Notes: generated by a model not told the origin, from the letters alone. A stretch of 64,000 bases of DNA from Panonychus citri (GCF_014898815.1 NW_026515545.1:2356001-2420000); one strand, 5' to 3'; positions 23,354 through 35,867 are shown, counted from the first letter of the stretch. Made by a program: numbers and translations.

Positions 23354-25546
23354 ATGATGGGAGGAACATGGTTGGATTCAGAGGAGAAAACTAAAATGGC
23401 CCGATACAGTAAATATCTTGATCTGGTTCCAATAGCTTTACTCCAAGAGTATGGTGTTGATGCCATACTCACTGCATGGCCATTAAGGCAAATATCAAAG
23501 AAACCCAGATTACATCCCTATGCTGTACCTTGGAATGATTCTCAGCATAAGTTTATCTCGCCTCCATATTTGAGAAATGATTCATCTACTATTTCTGTTA
23601 ATGGAGGTGCTGGTGGATCGGGTGCTAGTAGTAGTAGTAATAATAATAGTACTTCAAATGGAGGAAATAGTGTTAACTTTCTAACAAATGCTACAGGACT
23701 TCCCATTCCATCAACATCAACCAACGTTCCAAATTTAACATTAAGCCTGGTAAATAATAATAATAGTAATAATTCTAATAATGTTAATAACAATATAAAA
23801 GTGTATAGAAGTAGGGGAATTCTCAACGAATGTAACTATTCAAATTCTTTTAAAAAAATTGATACCCTTGGTAACAAAGGTCGAGTTGTAACTGGTATTC
23901 ATGGAGCCTTAATACGTCCTGATGGAACTCGTATCAATAACATTCAAACTCTCAATTCAAGGACTCATTTACCAAGTAGCCCATGTTATTATCCGATTCC
24001 CGTTTTTTATAATAATTCTGATGGAGGTCCTGTTGGCAGAATAATCAATAATGGTCAACGATATTCTGCTGTTTTCTATCCACCAGTTAGAGTATTTAAA
24101 GGTAATCAAACAAAGAGCTTAGAGCAAGATGAGAGAATGCGACGTGAAAAATTGAGAAAATTAATTTTCAATTGTACCGTTGATTTATCCATTTCATCAC
24201 CACTCACCTGTAAATTACGTGAAAGACTATCATCAATTCTTCCCAAAGTCCCTGTAACCCTTTCTCAAGGATACGAGAAATTCTGTACCACCAGTTTAAG
24301 GTCTCAATATTCAGAATATCAACCTTATCATCATAACCATTTACATCCTCAATTTAAACCATCTCGAACCTTGAGATCCAATACATCTCTAGCAGATGAG
24401 AAAATATCTTCATCATCATCATCAACATCATCATCTTCATCTAGCTCATGTTATGTTCACCATTATACATTCAGCCGTAAACAGCGTCATAATAGATGGT
24501 CACAGATTGAAGATAAGTACAGTTCCAGTCAAAAGCGTTACACCGAAAAGCGAAAATATGAAGAGATTGAAATTTCTTCTGGATCTGATAATTCTAATGA
24601 CAGTGAGATTAGATTAAATCCAAACTTGGTTAACTGGTCACCGACTCCAGTTATTTTATCGTTTCCAATGATCGATTTTGATGAGATCGCTCAAGCTCAA
24701 CGAGAAGCCATGTTACAATCCCAGTATGAATTACAGAATCCACCCTATGTAATTTCCTTTGTTCCCGATGAGAGTAAAAAATCCGTGCCGAGTAAAAATT
24801 TTTCTGACCTACCTCCATCTTTGGGATACGAAATCATTTTAGAACCAATTAATACACTTGCACAATCAACTGTATCATCCTCACAAGTATCCGTTCTTCA
24901 AGAATCGTCAACGTTACCTGGTGATACACAAGTAACTCTTGATGTTGAAAAACGTATAATAACATCAACTATCAATAACACTGATGATATCAAGACAGAG
25001 GTTAAAATTATCGAAAAGTCAACAAATGAACAATCTAAAAAGGAAGTGATCCCATTGAGAAGATCTTTAAGGAGAGAGCAAAGTTCAAATAAAAGTGATA
25101 ATAGTTCTGTGTCCAATGGTACATCTCGATCTTCTAAAAGAATAGAATCACAAAGAACTAATTTCAATAAAACTCCATCGGTCTGTGATATAACCCTTTC
25201 CAATGTAACTGATGATAATAATACCAAACCAAGTTTCTCAAAGCAAATATTGAAAACTGAGAATGTTGTGGTTAGACATGTTTCTCCATCAAATGATACA
25301 GATATTAAATGTAAACCACCATTCAGATCAACTAGACGAAATGAAGAGAAGATAATCTCATTGGAAAAGACAACAATTAATCTCAGAAAAGTGAATCAAC
25401 CCTTACGTCAATCTAAACGCAGCATGGACGATGAAGTAATGGTGATCAGAGCCAAAGATGACTTACCTAGGAAAAAGGTTGAAACTGATGATGTTGTTAT
25501 GATTAAAGTAATGAAAACCTCTAAAAAGCCAAGGTTAAGAAAATAA
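23354..25546 (+). CDS. Ser/Asn-rich basic orphan protein, probably nuclear
   Basis: One uninterrupted 730-codon frame. Two starts are possible: ATG 23354 (MMGGTW) and ATG 23396 (MARYSKYLDL), the latter just before the best-ordered part. I recognise no family. The first 60 or so residues look folded (SKYLDLVPIALLQEYGVDAI, then KPRLHPYAVPW), followed by Asn/Ser runs. The C-terminal third repeats a basic motif of the form R-S/Q-x-R (RRSLRRE, RSSKRIE, FRSTRRN, LRQSKRS). Hydrophobic-acidic patches there (EEIEISSGSD, DDEVMVIRA, TDDVVMIKVM) resemble SUMO-interacting motifs. The end is KKPRLRK. There is no signal peptide and no transmembrane helix. Nuclear location and SUMO binding are inferred from composition only. 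Confidence 0.8.
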   Translation: MMGGTWLDSEEKTKMARYSKYLDLVPIALLQEYGVDAILTAWPLRQISKKPRLHPYAVPWNDSQHKFISPPYLRNDSSTISVNGGAGGSGASSSSNNNSTSNGGNSVNFLTNATGLPIPSTSTNVPNLTLSLVNNNNSNNSNNVNNNIKVYRSRGILNECNYSNSFKKIDTLGNKGRVVTGIHGALIRPDGTRINNIQTLNSRTHLPSSPCYYPIPVFYNNSDGGPVGRIINNGQRYSAVFYPPVRVFKGNQTKSLEQDERMRREKLRKLIFNCTVDLSISSPLTCKLRERLSSILPKVPVTLSQGYEKFCTTSLRSQYSEYQPYHHNHLHPQFKPSRTLRSNTSLADEKISSSSSSTSSSSSSSCYVHHYTFSRKQRHNRWSQIEDKYSSSQKRYTEKRKYEEIEISSGSDNSNDSEIRLNPNLVNWSPTPVILSFPMIDFDEIAQAQREAMLQSQYELQNPPYVISFVPDESKKSVPSKNFSDLPPSLGYEIILEPINTLAQSTVSSSQVSVLQESSTLPGDTQVTLDVEKRIITSTINNTDDIKTEVKIIEKSTNEQSKKEVIPLRRSLRREQSSNKSDNSSVSNGTSRSSKRIESQRTNFNKTPSVCDITLSNVTDDNNTKPSFSKQILKTENVVVRHVSPSNDTDIKCKPPFRSTRRNEEKIISLEKTTINLRKVNQPLRQSKRSMDDEVMVIRAKDDLPRKKVETDDVVMIKVMKTSKKPRLRK

Positions 25547-26595
25547 TCAATCTAAACGTTTATCCTCATCTATTAAATTCAATTGATAACGTTATCTTCA
25601 TCATCTCTTTACTATCAACCATCTCATCATCATGATTCTCATCCAACTTCTCACATCAACATTTCTCCATCAAAACTTTTTCCACCATCGATTCTTTCAT
25701 CTTCACTATGCCAACATCTTTTAAAATCTTTTCTCTTTTTTTTGCTCGTGAGAATCGTTACTTTTTTCTCATAATCTTTTTCGGAATTCACCAACCATGA
25801 TGGAGCAAGATCGCATCAAGTGTATGATTTATTCTAAATCCTGGAGAGAGAGACGCATCTTCTAAATACTTATTAATATTTACGAAAAAACCAACAAACA
25901 AACAACTAAAAAAGATATATAACTCCGATGGATTGTCAATAATCAATCTCAATTCGGATAAGAAAGAATATAAAATCATCTTATATTTAGATTCCTAAAC
26001 GAAATCATCTTCAGTTTTAAAACAAAGTGAACAAAATCAACCCCCACAGTTGGACAATTTAGATCATCAACGAAAACAACTAATCTCTTCATCTGTAATC
26101 AATCGATTTGATACCAATTTAGAGTCCAGTTTTTTTTCCTCCAAAATATTTATCAATTTTTTTTTCTAATTTACCTGCCATCCTCTTCACCCTCATCCTC
26201 ATCCTCATAATCATCATTACTTTGTCACCTTTTCTCCTCCCTATCATTTTGCCTTGTTACAAAACAAAAACAAAATGATGCACTTATTGTGCTGATTAAA
26301 AAGGTATAAAAACAATTAACCACGAAATGTAATATGCATATATGAACGAGAAAAAAAAATGAGATTGACTTAAATCATTCAACAAATAATATGATTTAAT
26401 ATGTAAAAACGATGAACAATCTTGATGCCGATGATACAGCATTTTGAATGGGAAACCCAAGCACTTAGAGTGAAAGGAAAAGCTTTTGTACAATAATTTA
26501 TACAGCTTAATTGTAATAGATTTGATTATTGCTCTTCCTTTCACCATTTAACACAATCAACAGAGAAACAATAATCAATTAGACTGTCAATTGGT
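25547..26595. other. Convergent intergenic region
   Basis: 3'-UTRs of the orphan gene (plus) and Salvador (minus). AT-rich, with ATC/TC-rich patches, and nothing that looks coding. Confidence 0.6.
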
Positions 26596-28481
26596 TCACA
26601 AATTAACTTCAACAGAATCGACTGATGAAGAATGACTTTCCAATGAAGATGAATGATGTTCCAATAATCGTCTCTCCTGAAGCCTATCTTTAACCTCTTT
26701 CCGTTCACGACTCTCAATTTCCCGTTGTAATTTTCTTCTATAAGCTTCGAAGGCCATAACAATTTCTTCCAATTCTTGTCGATAAAGTAAATTTATCATC
26801 GCTTCGTATCCTTGTAGTTCTTGTAGATTGAAAAGTTCAAACTGGAGTGAAAACAAGCGAACAAGGAAATAGATTCAATTTCCGATGAAATGAAAAAAAA
26901 AAGAATCAAACATTTGATATTAAAAGAAATGATTTTTTTTTTGGTGAGAATTGAAATCAATTGGATTACCTTTAAGAGATGATCTAATTCAAAAGGAGCT
27001 CGAGAATAAACAAAAAGCCACTTTGGTATCTCTTCGGTGAGGTATGGATTCGCTGGAACCCAAACGTTGTGCTGGTGAATTGAAGGTTTTGGTAACGGTA
27101 ACAAAGTCCGTTTCGGATCACAAATCGCTTCTCTATTGACAATTTGTAAAGCACCATATTGATTGGCACATGGATGCTCATATTGAGCTCGACCAGTGAT
27201 ATGATTAACATAATAAGTTCCATGTATTGAAGATTCAACTCTTTCCCAACCGGTGGGTAGACCCTCTTTCTCTAACGGGTGAGACCAGTGGGTTGTTTTA
27301 GTGTTATGGTCAATATAATATTTACGACCTCTCATCGTGTAATCGGTTGACCATCCGGGCGGTAAATCTTCACATGATTGTCGAAAGGAACTATTTTGAG
27401 AGGTTAATGAGACTCGACTATGAGAATTGCTATCTAGGTTAGTTTTACAGGTTGGATCGACTCGACTTTGGGACAAAATTGAAGCCAAACCAGGGAACAC
27501 GATTGTCGGCTGATAACCGGGAAATGTTGTACCAAAAACACCCATGTTACTGGTCGTAGGAACGGTCCGAGTTTCAAGACTTCCATGGGACATAACTCGA
27601 GTTCCGTAAAAATTGATCCCATGTTGAGGTTGGTGTTGTTGAAGATTACGATAAGATCCTGAAAACAATAAGCAATCAATAGAAAATAAAGAGAAAATCA
27701 AAACAATGATTAAATATCAAATCAATTGATTGTCTAAAATTACTGGAAAATCAATAACTAAATTAGTAAATGACAACACAGATCATTAAAAAGGCTCACC
27801 TAAATCAATAATTAGCTTAATTAACAATAACCACTTTCAACCGTTCAAGATGATCATCATCTCGGCTCATTAAATTGTCTAAACGTGAGTTAAATTTAAT
27901 AGGCAATTATGATAATTCATAAATAACAATCAATATCGATGTTAATTAGAATACAATTAAAAATGTTTCTCTCATAATGAGAATCGGTGAAACAACAAAC
28001 TTACCAAGATTAGTTAAATTGTTTGCACTGGTGGTACACATGATTCCACTAACTGTTGAACTTGACGGACCATAATTAGGCCTGAATCTATTAAAATCTT
28101 TCGATTGCTGAGCTCGAGCGCATTTTTCCGTTAACGTCTTTGGCTGTGAATCGATTGAATCAAAATCTCCATCCGATGATTTCTCTTTTCTTTTAACATT
28201 GTGACGATTTAAATTGGTCCAAACATTGGTGACTAATCATTAGAATCGATCATCAATCAAAGGAAAGAAACAACAAAAAAAAATCAAAACAATCAATAGA
28301 ACACAGAACAGAAAAGCATCAAATTAAATGGAAATTAGCAAATTAACTGACAGCAATCAAAGATTAAAGATCAACATAGATTTGAATACTTACTAGGAAT
28401 CTCAACTGGATTATCTCGCTTAACGTATTTACCTACCACCGAATCACTGATTTTCCGGTTTCCTTTCTTCTTGGATATCAT
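26596..28481 (-). CDS. sav: Salvador (WW- and SARAH-domain scaffold of the Hippo pathway)
   Basis: Four exons: 28394-28481, 28005-28232, 26970-27658 and 26596-26841, with phases 1, 1 and 0, giving 416 residues. The N-terminus MISKKK...GKYVKRDNP resembles the MLSRKK...GKYVK start of animal Salvador proteins. Two WW domains follow in the third exon (LPPGWSTDYTMRGRKYYIDH and LPTGWERVESSIHGTYYVNH), then the family linker VPANPYLTEEIPKWLFVYSR. The last exon is the C-terminal SARAH helix (FELFNLQELQGYEAMINLLY, then RQELEEIVMAFEAYRRKL). In the pathway, Salvador binds the Hippo/MST kinase through SARAH and promotes Warts activation and growth control. A five-codon upstream ORF overlaps the start codon. 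Confidence 0.96.
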
Positions 28482-28492
28482 ATCATCATCAT
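28478..28492 (-). promoter_or_regulatory. Upstream ORF overlapping the Salvador start codon
   Basis: Three ATG codons, ATA, then TGA. The TGA overlaps the Salvador ATG as ATGA, a layout that permits termination-reinitiation. Whether the transcript includes it is inferred. Confidence 0.4.
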
Positions 28493-29388
28493 GTTAATCT
28501 GGATTAAAATTACACAATTTAACAATAAAATCGCAATTCTCACAATTAAACCATCGTCAACAATTTTAATTCACTGTTTACTTTTTTCTTTCTCTTCGTT
28601 AAATTAAACTGAGAAATCAACAGTTTATATTAAACAAGTCGCTCCAACTGGTTGTTGGAATGCTCACTAATCAGTAAATTGTTTCCGCCCTTTTTAATTA
28701 TTATGGTTAACAATTTAATTGTTCAACATGATTATTAATTGTTCTCACCTCCATTTTATCAATTAAACGGTGATTCAGTTACTTGCTATGTAATTGTTTC
28801 TCTAACTGGTTAACTTTTCTCTTGATTGAGAAAAAGTCAGGTCAGTTAATTTCCATTACAATTATTAATATAAATTGTGTGTACAATTTACTTATTTATT
28901 TAATTTTCTTTACAACAATTAACTTTTCACATTGTTAATTTTTGTGTATTGATAGAAATGTTACAAAAATTACTCTTGATTACTTTTGAGGTAATTTGTG
29001 GTAATCATGTTGGTTTGTTGTTTTTTTTTCACGGATTAATTGATTATCTAAAATTGATTAACTTTAAGATCATTAAAGTATCAAGGTTATCAATCAGATG
29101 ATTTTTGCAGATGATAATTGTTGAAATTATATAAATGTTTATCACCACAATTAAAAGTAATAATAGTAATGATGAGGTAAAATAATAGTAAATGATTGAA
29201 TCAATGGCGATGTATCAACATGATTCAACATTATTATTTAATCCATTGAATTGTGTAAAAAACAGGAAGTTGATGATCAGCTAATCAAAGGCTTTCGTAA
29301 TTTTAATCGCTGTTAAATATTAGCATTCCAGTGCCACCGATGAATATTTTTTTTTGTTGTTCTTTCAGATTATCGGTGAATATGCAAT
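28493..29388. other. Intergenic region between Salvador and the 90-residue gene
   Basis: AT-rich sequence holding the presumed Salvador promoter and the 3' end of the next minus-strand gene. Nothing coding is visible. Confidence 0.5.
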
Positions 29389-30135
29389 TTACTCATTTTT
29401 ATCCTTCATCTTCAATGAATATGTCCGATTCAAAAGACCAACACTGAAATTATAAGTTGAACTGAGTGTCCATCCGATTCCCTTAACGGCACCAACACCA
29501 AGATTCCAAATATTATCTGAAGCTGATCCAATTATCGTCCGATCAGTGTTATTATCAATCAACCCATCCCCAGAATCGATTGACTTATCAGCATTAACTT
29601 CACACTTATTGTTGTTGGAAAACTATTGGTATAAGATGAATAAAGAAATTAATTAATAAACGATAATTAGAGTGATTATAGTTTAAAGAATCAACTGATC
29701 ATCCAAACTTTTTAATTGTTTAGGAGATTATGTTGATTGTCCACTTTGGAAATGGCCACTTAATCTATCAAATTACAATGGAAGCACAGAAAAGTCCGTA
29801 AAGTCAATCTACTCACAAACAGTTTAGATTTTGATTGATTTGATCGTAACAATTAAATATTAAAGTCAATTTGGAACAAGCAAACAAAAAGCACATGAGA
29901 TCTAATTAATTCTGGGGAAAAAACACCGAACTAAAAGCAAAAAGCACAATCGAAAGTCTATAATATTAGAAATGTAATCTACTAATTACAAAGAAATTGA
30001 TTGGGTAAAATTCATAAAGAAACTGGAAACCAGAATCAAGGAATAATCAAAATGATTTACTGATTATTGTTAACTATCAAAAGATTTGAAACTAACCTGA
30101 TCTTGGTGAGAATCTGATTGACTAGAAGAGGCCAT
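29389..30135 (-). CDS. Small two-exon protein, 90 residues, unknown family
   Basis: The gene is easily missed because each exon is short. Exon 1 is 30097-30135 (MASSSQSDSHQDQ, ending CAG|GTTAGT) and exon 2 is 29389-29622 (acceptor CCAATAG, stop TAA). The join is phase 0. The first half is polar and acidic (NADKSIDSGDGLIDNNTD). The second half is a Gly/aromatic segment (IWNLGVGAVKGIGWTL, then SSTYNFSVGLLNRTYSL), and the end is charged (KMKDKNE). The Gly-rich segment could be a membrane-associated amphipathic or hairpin helix, somewhat like TMEM263-type proteins, but I cannot claim that homology. Support: a clean start, matching phase, both splice sites and amino-acid use unlike chance translation of this AT-rich DNA. 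Confidence 0.65.
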
Positions 30136-32124
30136 TGGTCAAGATGATGAGAAATTGTTTGAAGAAAATCACAAATGTAAAGTAAAGTAAAAAAATGACT
30201 TAGTTGATTAACAGTAAAAGGATAAAATGAGATGGTGATGACGTTCAGTAATTATAATCGGTGAAGGTGGCATAACATATGCCGAAAGTTGATCAACATG
30301 AACATTTTCACTTCACCTGAGCTGGTTAACATGGTGGAAAAGAACAGTAAAACTCGTGTAGATAGAAAGAGATTGGAGAAGAAGAATAAAAAAAAAGAGA
30401 AGAGAAAAAACTAAAGAGACAAAAAAAAAGAAAGAGTCTAAAGTCTGTCTTTTTTTCCCAATTCTCTTTCTAATCAACTGTCTTTCTTTCCCTAATTTAA
30501 TTGTCTCTCCATCAGATTCACAATTACAATTTACAGTAATTAACGTTTGTTGTTAACCAACACATCAGAATTTGTGTTTACCTGCATCAATCAAACAATA
30601 ATATTCAATGTTGACTATTTGATCAGAATCATTTTCTATATGTTAAGTAAACGAGGACATTTTTTTCTGTTGTTGTTATGTATTAAAAATGTCACTCTTT
30701 TCAATCAATTACCTTTTGTAATGTTTTTTGTTGTTGTTGTTGTTATTTAATCTTCAAAATATATCAACAGGTAGTTGAAAAGAAAGACCAAAATTGTTAA
30801 TCAACATCCTGAGAGATTGATTAACAATTATCACTTCTATTAATTAATCACAATTACATTAAACACTTTCAGTATGTTGGAGATTCTCACAGATTTAGAA
30901 ACAGATTTGGATCAAAAAAGAGACAATAACATGGAGAGATTAAAGATGAACCGATTAGATGGATTGATAATTTTAACTGAGAAATTAAAAAAAAATAGAT
31001 TAGTAAATTAATTAGAAATTAAAAACTGATTAAAAGAAGAAGAGAAAACTCTTAAAGGAAATCAAAGTTACATAGAAAAAGAGAAAAGAAAACAGGTTTT
31101 TCTGTCTATTTCTCTGTCTACTTTTCTCTTTTTTTCTTTTCTCTCTTTTGGTGAGTTTGGTTTCAGTTTCATTTTCTATTCTCTTTTGATTTGAAAACTT
31201 GCATCTGTAGTTGTTTGTTAATCTCTTTACTTTTTTCTAAATCTAATTAATTGTTTACAATTTAGATTATCTATTAACTGTTAATTCTTTTTCTATTCTC
31301 CTTGTTTCATTTGATTAACGATTAATTGACATTTTCTGATTATCTACTGTCTGTATCTCTTTCTTTTGGCATCAGGATTAACCTCAGGATTGCTCATCAT
31401 CTCCTGTTGTTTGTGTTATTTTTTTTCTCTTTTTCTATTAGTTAACCAACAACAACATTATCGTCATCATCTCAATTGCTGACAAGGCCAAGTAGAGAAA
31501 AGAAGAATATAAAATTGTGAAAGGTATTAGTAAATTTCAATCTTTTCTACTCCTAAATCTCAACTATCATCATTGTTTTCTTCATCTTTCTCCTTTAATT
31601 ATCCATCAGTTTCTCCATCTCCTTTACTTTTCTTCCTTCAATCAAAAATTAGCCAATTCCTAAGGCTCCATTTTCACTGATTTTCGGTGTTTTCTTTTTC
31701 TCTATTCAATATTCTCTCTTTTTTTAAAATGTTATCTAAAGTAATTAACTTGAATTCAACAATTACACAACTATTTCTTTCCCTCTCTCACTTTCTATCA
31801 TCTCATTAACCAATCAACATTTTGCTAATTTTCTATTCTCTTGTGTTTTTTTATTTCTCCCCCGCCATCAACACAATCTAAATAATTTTCTTCTAATTGA
31901 CCTTAACTCTTTTCTATCAACAGCCTCATCCATCTCAATACATGTACATCAAAGTGTCAACCATGTTCTTCTTTTCTCTCATTGATTTGAGAGAACTGTA
32001 GTCGGTATCGAATTAACTAATCTGGACTAAATCAGATCCATACTATTGTTAACTTTCTATCTCTCTTCCTCTTTCTTCTTGGTTCGTTTATATAAGAAAG
32101 TCCAAAAATCTCTCATTGACCTTG
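30136..32124. other. Divergent intergenic region upstream of the two-pore channel
   Basis: About 2 kb with GA- and CT-rich tracts and AT-rich filler. It presumably holds promoters for the 90-residue gene (minus) and the channel (plus). A chance frame at 30547-30750 shows no family features. Confidence 0.55.
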
Positions 32125-35100
32125 ATGGAGGTTGAAATGAACGGAGTTAATCGTTCTAATAACCAAACAATCAATTCAACAATTGACAAAGAGTTGACAG
32201 ATTCATCTGGTAACGTTGATACGGAACAATCATCAGCTAGTCGGACATACGACGCTCTATTAAGTGGTGCTCTTGTTAACAGTGCATTTGAAGGTTACCC
32301 CTTTGAATTTAAAACCGATTCACGATCTCTACGTTTATATTATGTTTACCGTCATTGGTCACTTTATTATCTTCTATTTGTCTTTCTCACCATTCTTCAT
32401 CTTTAGCCTTCTGGGAGCCTGTTGGTCAAACCCGAAATCGTGCTTATTTCGACAATTTGACCATAACAATTGAAATTTTGTGCCTTACCTATTTTGTGGT
32501 TCGTCTTATACTCCGTGGTTATGTAACTCAAAGTTACACCTTTTGGCATGATCCAAAGACTATCATTCTAATTGGAACAGTGGTCATCACTTTAATTGAC
32601 ATCATCATCTATTTATCTCTTCCAAGTAATAAAGCCAAGAGATGGTCACTTTGTCTTCGTCCACTTTTCATAATAACCTTTGCTGAGAATCGTCAAGTAA
32701 GTTGTGTTTATAACTTTATCTCTTCTTTCAATTAAATCAATCACAATTCATTTATATTTTTCTCTTCATATTCGTTTCCGATTTTTCCTGCATAATCATC
32801 ATCTTTTACTTTTTATCTTCTCTCTTTTGCTCTGGATGGTTGTTTTTCTTCATCTTTGCTTGGATGAACAGATTCAGAGAGAATAAAAGAAAAACCAAAG
32901 GGAGAGAGAGAGAGAGAGAGAGAGATTATTATGAGCTGAATCGGAAAAAAAGCTTCAGTCCCATTTATTTTCCAAGTGCTTTTAATGATCGTTCATGTTG
33001 ACTGAGCACTTTGAGAACGATGATGATGAGTAGAGACTGAATCCTGTTCATTTTACAAGCAAAATTGAGAGACATGCAAGTTGATGGGTTTCCATTCCCC
33101 ATGAGGTTATTATTACTCCCTAATCCTCTCATTCATTTCTTTATAATTACAATCACAATCATTACCATGATCATGATTGTAATCATTCACTTTAAATCCC
33201 AATTTTCAGAATCAATTCCAGTTGACAATGTTGATGACCAGAGTTGAACAAAAGACTTTTTTTTTCATTCATTCATTATACTCAAGATAATGTTCCAACT
33301 CTGAATGAATCTTGTAACTTAATTTAACCATGAAACTTGATTACCTTTTAACCTTAACTTGAGGTTATAATGATTTTTTTACCTTGAATCATCTTAAAAA
33401 AATCCTCTCATTCTGTGAAATGTATCAACTTTAATTTAATTTCTACTAACAATTCATTCAGGTGATTCATTAATTTCCAGTCTATTCTGTCAATTTTTTT
33501 TCACTAAATCAATCTAAATCAACCTGGTTGCTTAATGATAGAAGTTTAGAAAGTTAATTAGAATTGGCTTCTAATTATTTTTTCTCCTTTCTTTCAGATT
33601 CGAAGGGCAATCAGAAGCATTCGAAATACTTTACCTGATATAATCAATGTGTTAATATTATTCTTCCTGTCACTTGGAGTTTCATCATTAATTGCGTTCA
33701 AATTGTTCAATAAGGCTAAATTGTTTCACGATGAAAAAGTTTCCGAAAATTTGAATTATTTTGATAATTTTATCGATAGTTTCTATCAACTTTACATTCT
33801 AGTTACCACAGCAAACAACCCGAAAATAATGTGAGTTAATCATCACAATCAGTTGATTGTTACAACTTTATTACAAACTTTTTATATTAAATTTTTCCAT
33901 TTTTCATTTAGCTTTTTAATAGTTGACAGTTATCATTATTTCTCATATTTTTTTTTCTTCGATGGAATGACAATTAACTTTATCGTTTAGATGATTTATT
34001 TTATTACTTACTTTTTTCCCATCTCTCTCTCTCTCGATCAACAGGATGCCGAGTTACAATAGGAACAGATTATATGCACTTTTTTTCATCGTCTTTCTGA
34101 TCATTAATCTCTACCTGTTCATGAACATAATACTTGCTGTTATTTACAATAAATATCGGAAACATTTGAAGGTAATTATATGATTTTCATAGTTTTTGAT
34201 GGCTGAATTAACCATTTACAGAATTATATTTAATCCTCTATGCAATCAATCAACGATTCATCATCATGAATTGTGACAAGAATCGATAATAGGTGAAAAA
34301 ATTAGTTCTATACCTTATTTTATTGTGTCATAATAGTAAAGAAACTAATTTAATTGTGATTCTTTTTCAATTTGTCCAGAATGAGGTTAGCAAATTGTTA
34401 CAAATTAAACGTGATAACCTGAGTCGTGCTTATGATACGGTGACCAAAGGTGATGAGCTTGGTATGACTCGGGATCAATTGGAAATCATTATGGAAGCCG
34501 TTTTTCAGACCTGGTCAGTTTTCGATTATGCAGCTCGGCACGATTCAGTTATCGTAGATTTGGTTTGGTCAATTTTAGAGACTAATGGACGGATTCGTAG
34601 ATCAGATTTCATGGATATCGGTGACCTGATGGCTATGAAAATTCGTATAATTTACTCGAAAAGTTCTCAAGAATCATATTGTTGCCCTTGGATTCCCTTC
34701 ATTTATAAAAGTGCCCCTTCTCAAGCTCTTATTAGAATGGTCCATTCTCGTTACTTCCGTTACACCTTCGATTGTCTCATTGTACTAAACGTGGCCCTGA
34801 TTGCAATCTACAATAATCATCGACAGCTTCATCTAGAATTTTACCTTCTCTCAGCTTTTACCTTTGAAATTGTTTCCAAACTTTACGCTTTCGGATTTAA
34901 TGGATTCGTTAAAAGTTTTTGGAACATTTTCGACTTAATCGTCATTGGATTAGCAATTATCTTCTGGATCTTAATCTCATTTAAATATTCAACCGAAACT
35001 GCTCTCGGTAGATATTTCGATATTGTTCTTGTTCTTCGAGCTCTTCGAATAGGTAAAATAATCGGAAACATTCAACGATTCTCAGTTGTCGTTGTTACGA

Positions 35101-35867
35101 TTCGTTCATTGATTCCATCAATAGCTACTTATGGTATCCTCCTTTTGGTACTTTACTATTTTTATGCCATAATTGGGATGCAATTATTTCACGGATTAGT
35201 TTATCCAGATCCAAATGGATGCTCAGCTGGATCAATTGATTGCTGCCCTGAATCACTTGCAATTAAAAATGTGACAATGTGCACAATCAATTTTAACAGT
35301 ATTTCAAGTTCATTCCTATTATTATTTGATCTGATGGTGGTCAACGAATGGCACACAATGGCAAATAATTTTGAAGTTCTAGTTTCATCCAAATATACTA
35401 GACTTTTCTTCATCTCATTCCATGTCGCCTGTGTTATTATTGTGCTCAACATTTTCGCAGCTTTTGTTATCGAAGCCTTTATCCTGGAATATACTAATAC
35501 AACGGAAGGATCAGTTAATCTTAATTCGGTTCTAGTTAAGATTAAGCAACTTGGTTTATCGAGTGTCAATAGCAATGGTACTTCTGGTTCCTGTGGTAGT
35601 AAATCAGATGCAGATAAAAATGTCCCTGGTCAAAGATCATTGAAAACAATCAAAGAATCTGAACAATTAGATGGCCTTGTTGATTGTGATTTTAATCAAT
35701 ACGATGAGTTTACTGCTTATGGTGGAGCGAGTGGTCATCGATCATCAATCTTTTATCTTCCCGATAAACCTGAGCTTAAAGTTCATATTGTTGAAAGAGT
35801 TTCAGTTGAATCTCTGCTAATCCGAATGTTTCAGAAAGAGATTGAAATGGAATCATGTGGAATTTAA
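32125..35867 (+). CDS. Two-pore cation channel (TPC family), one frameshift as given
   Basis: Exons 32125-32696, 33598-33830, 34045-34171 and 34380-35867 join in phases 0, 2 and 0. About 806 residues result if one base missing near 32401-32404 is allowed for. In repeat I, S1 (SLYYLLFVFLTILHL) breaks there and resumes as AFWEPVGQTRN. Filter I is TTANNPKIMMPSYNRN, very like animal TPCs. Repeat II has S4 with LRALRIGKIIGNIQRF and S5 LVLYYFYAIIGMQLF. Filter II is LMVVNEWHTM, with Glu at 35346-35348 where human TPC1 and TPC2 have Asn. TPCs are endolysosomal or plasma-membrane cation channels gated by phosphoinositide, voltage or NAADP pathways. The spaced basic residues in the second S4 recall TPC1/TPC3 more than TPC2, but I leave the subtype open. 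The start is the ATG at 32125. Confidence 0.93.
32902..32926. repeat. GA microsatellite in TPC intron 1
   Basis: An uninterrupted GA run within the 901-bp first intron. Confidence 0.8.

Noticed and set aside
32340..32406. Short intron explaining the TPC frame break
   Set aside because: A good acceptor exists at 32406, but any donor that fits would remove the S1 helix, which is clearly coded here.
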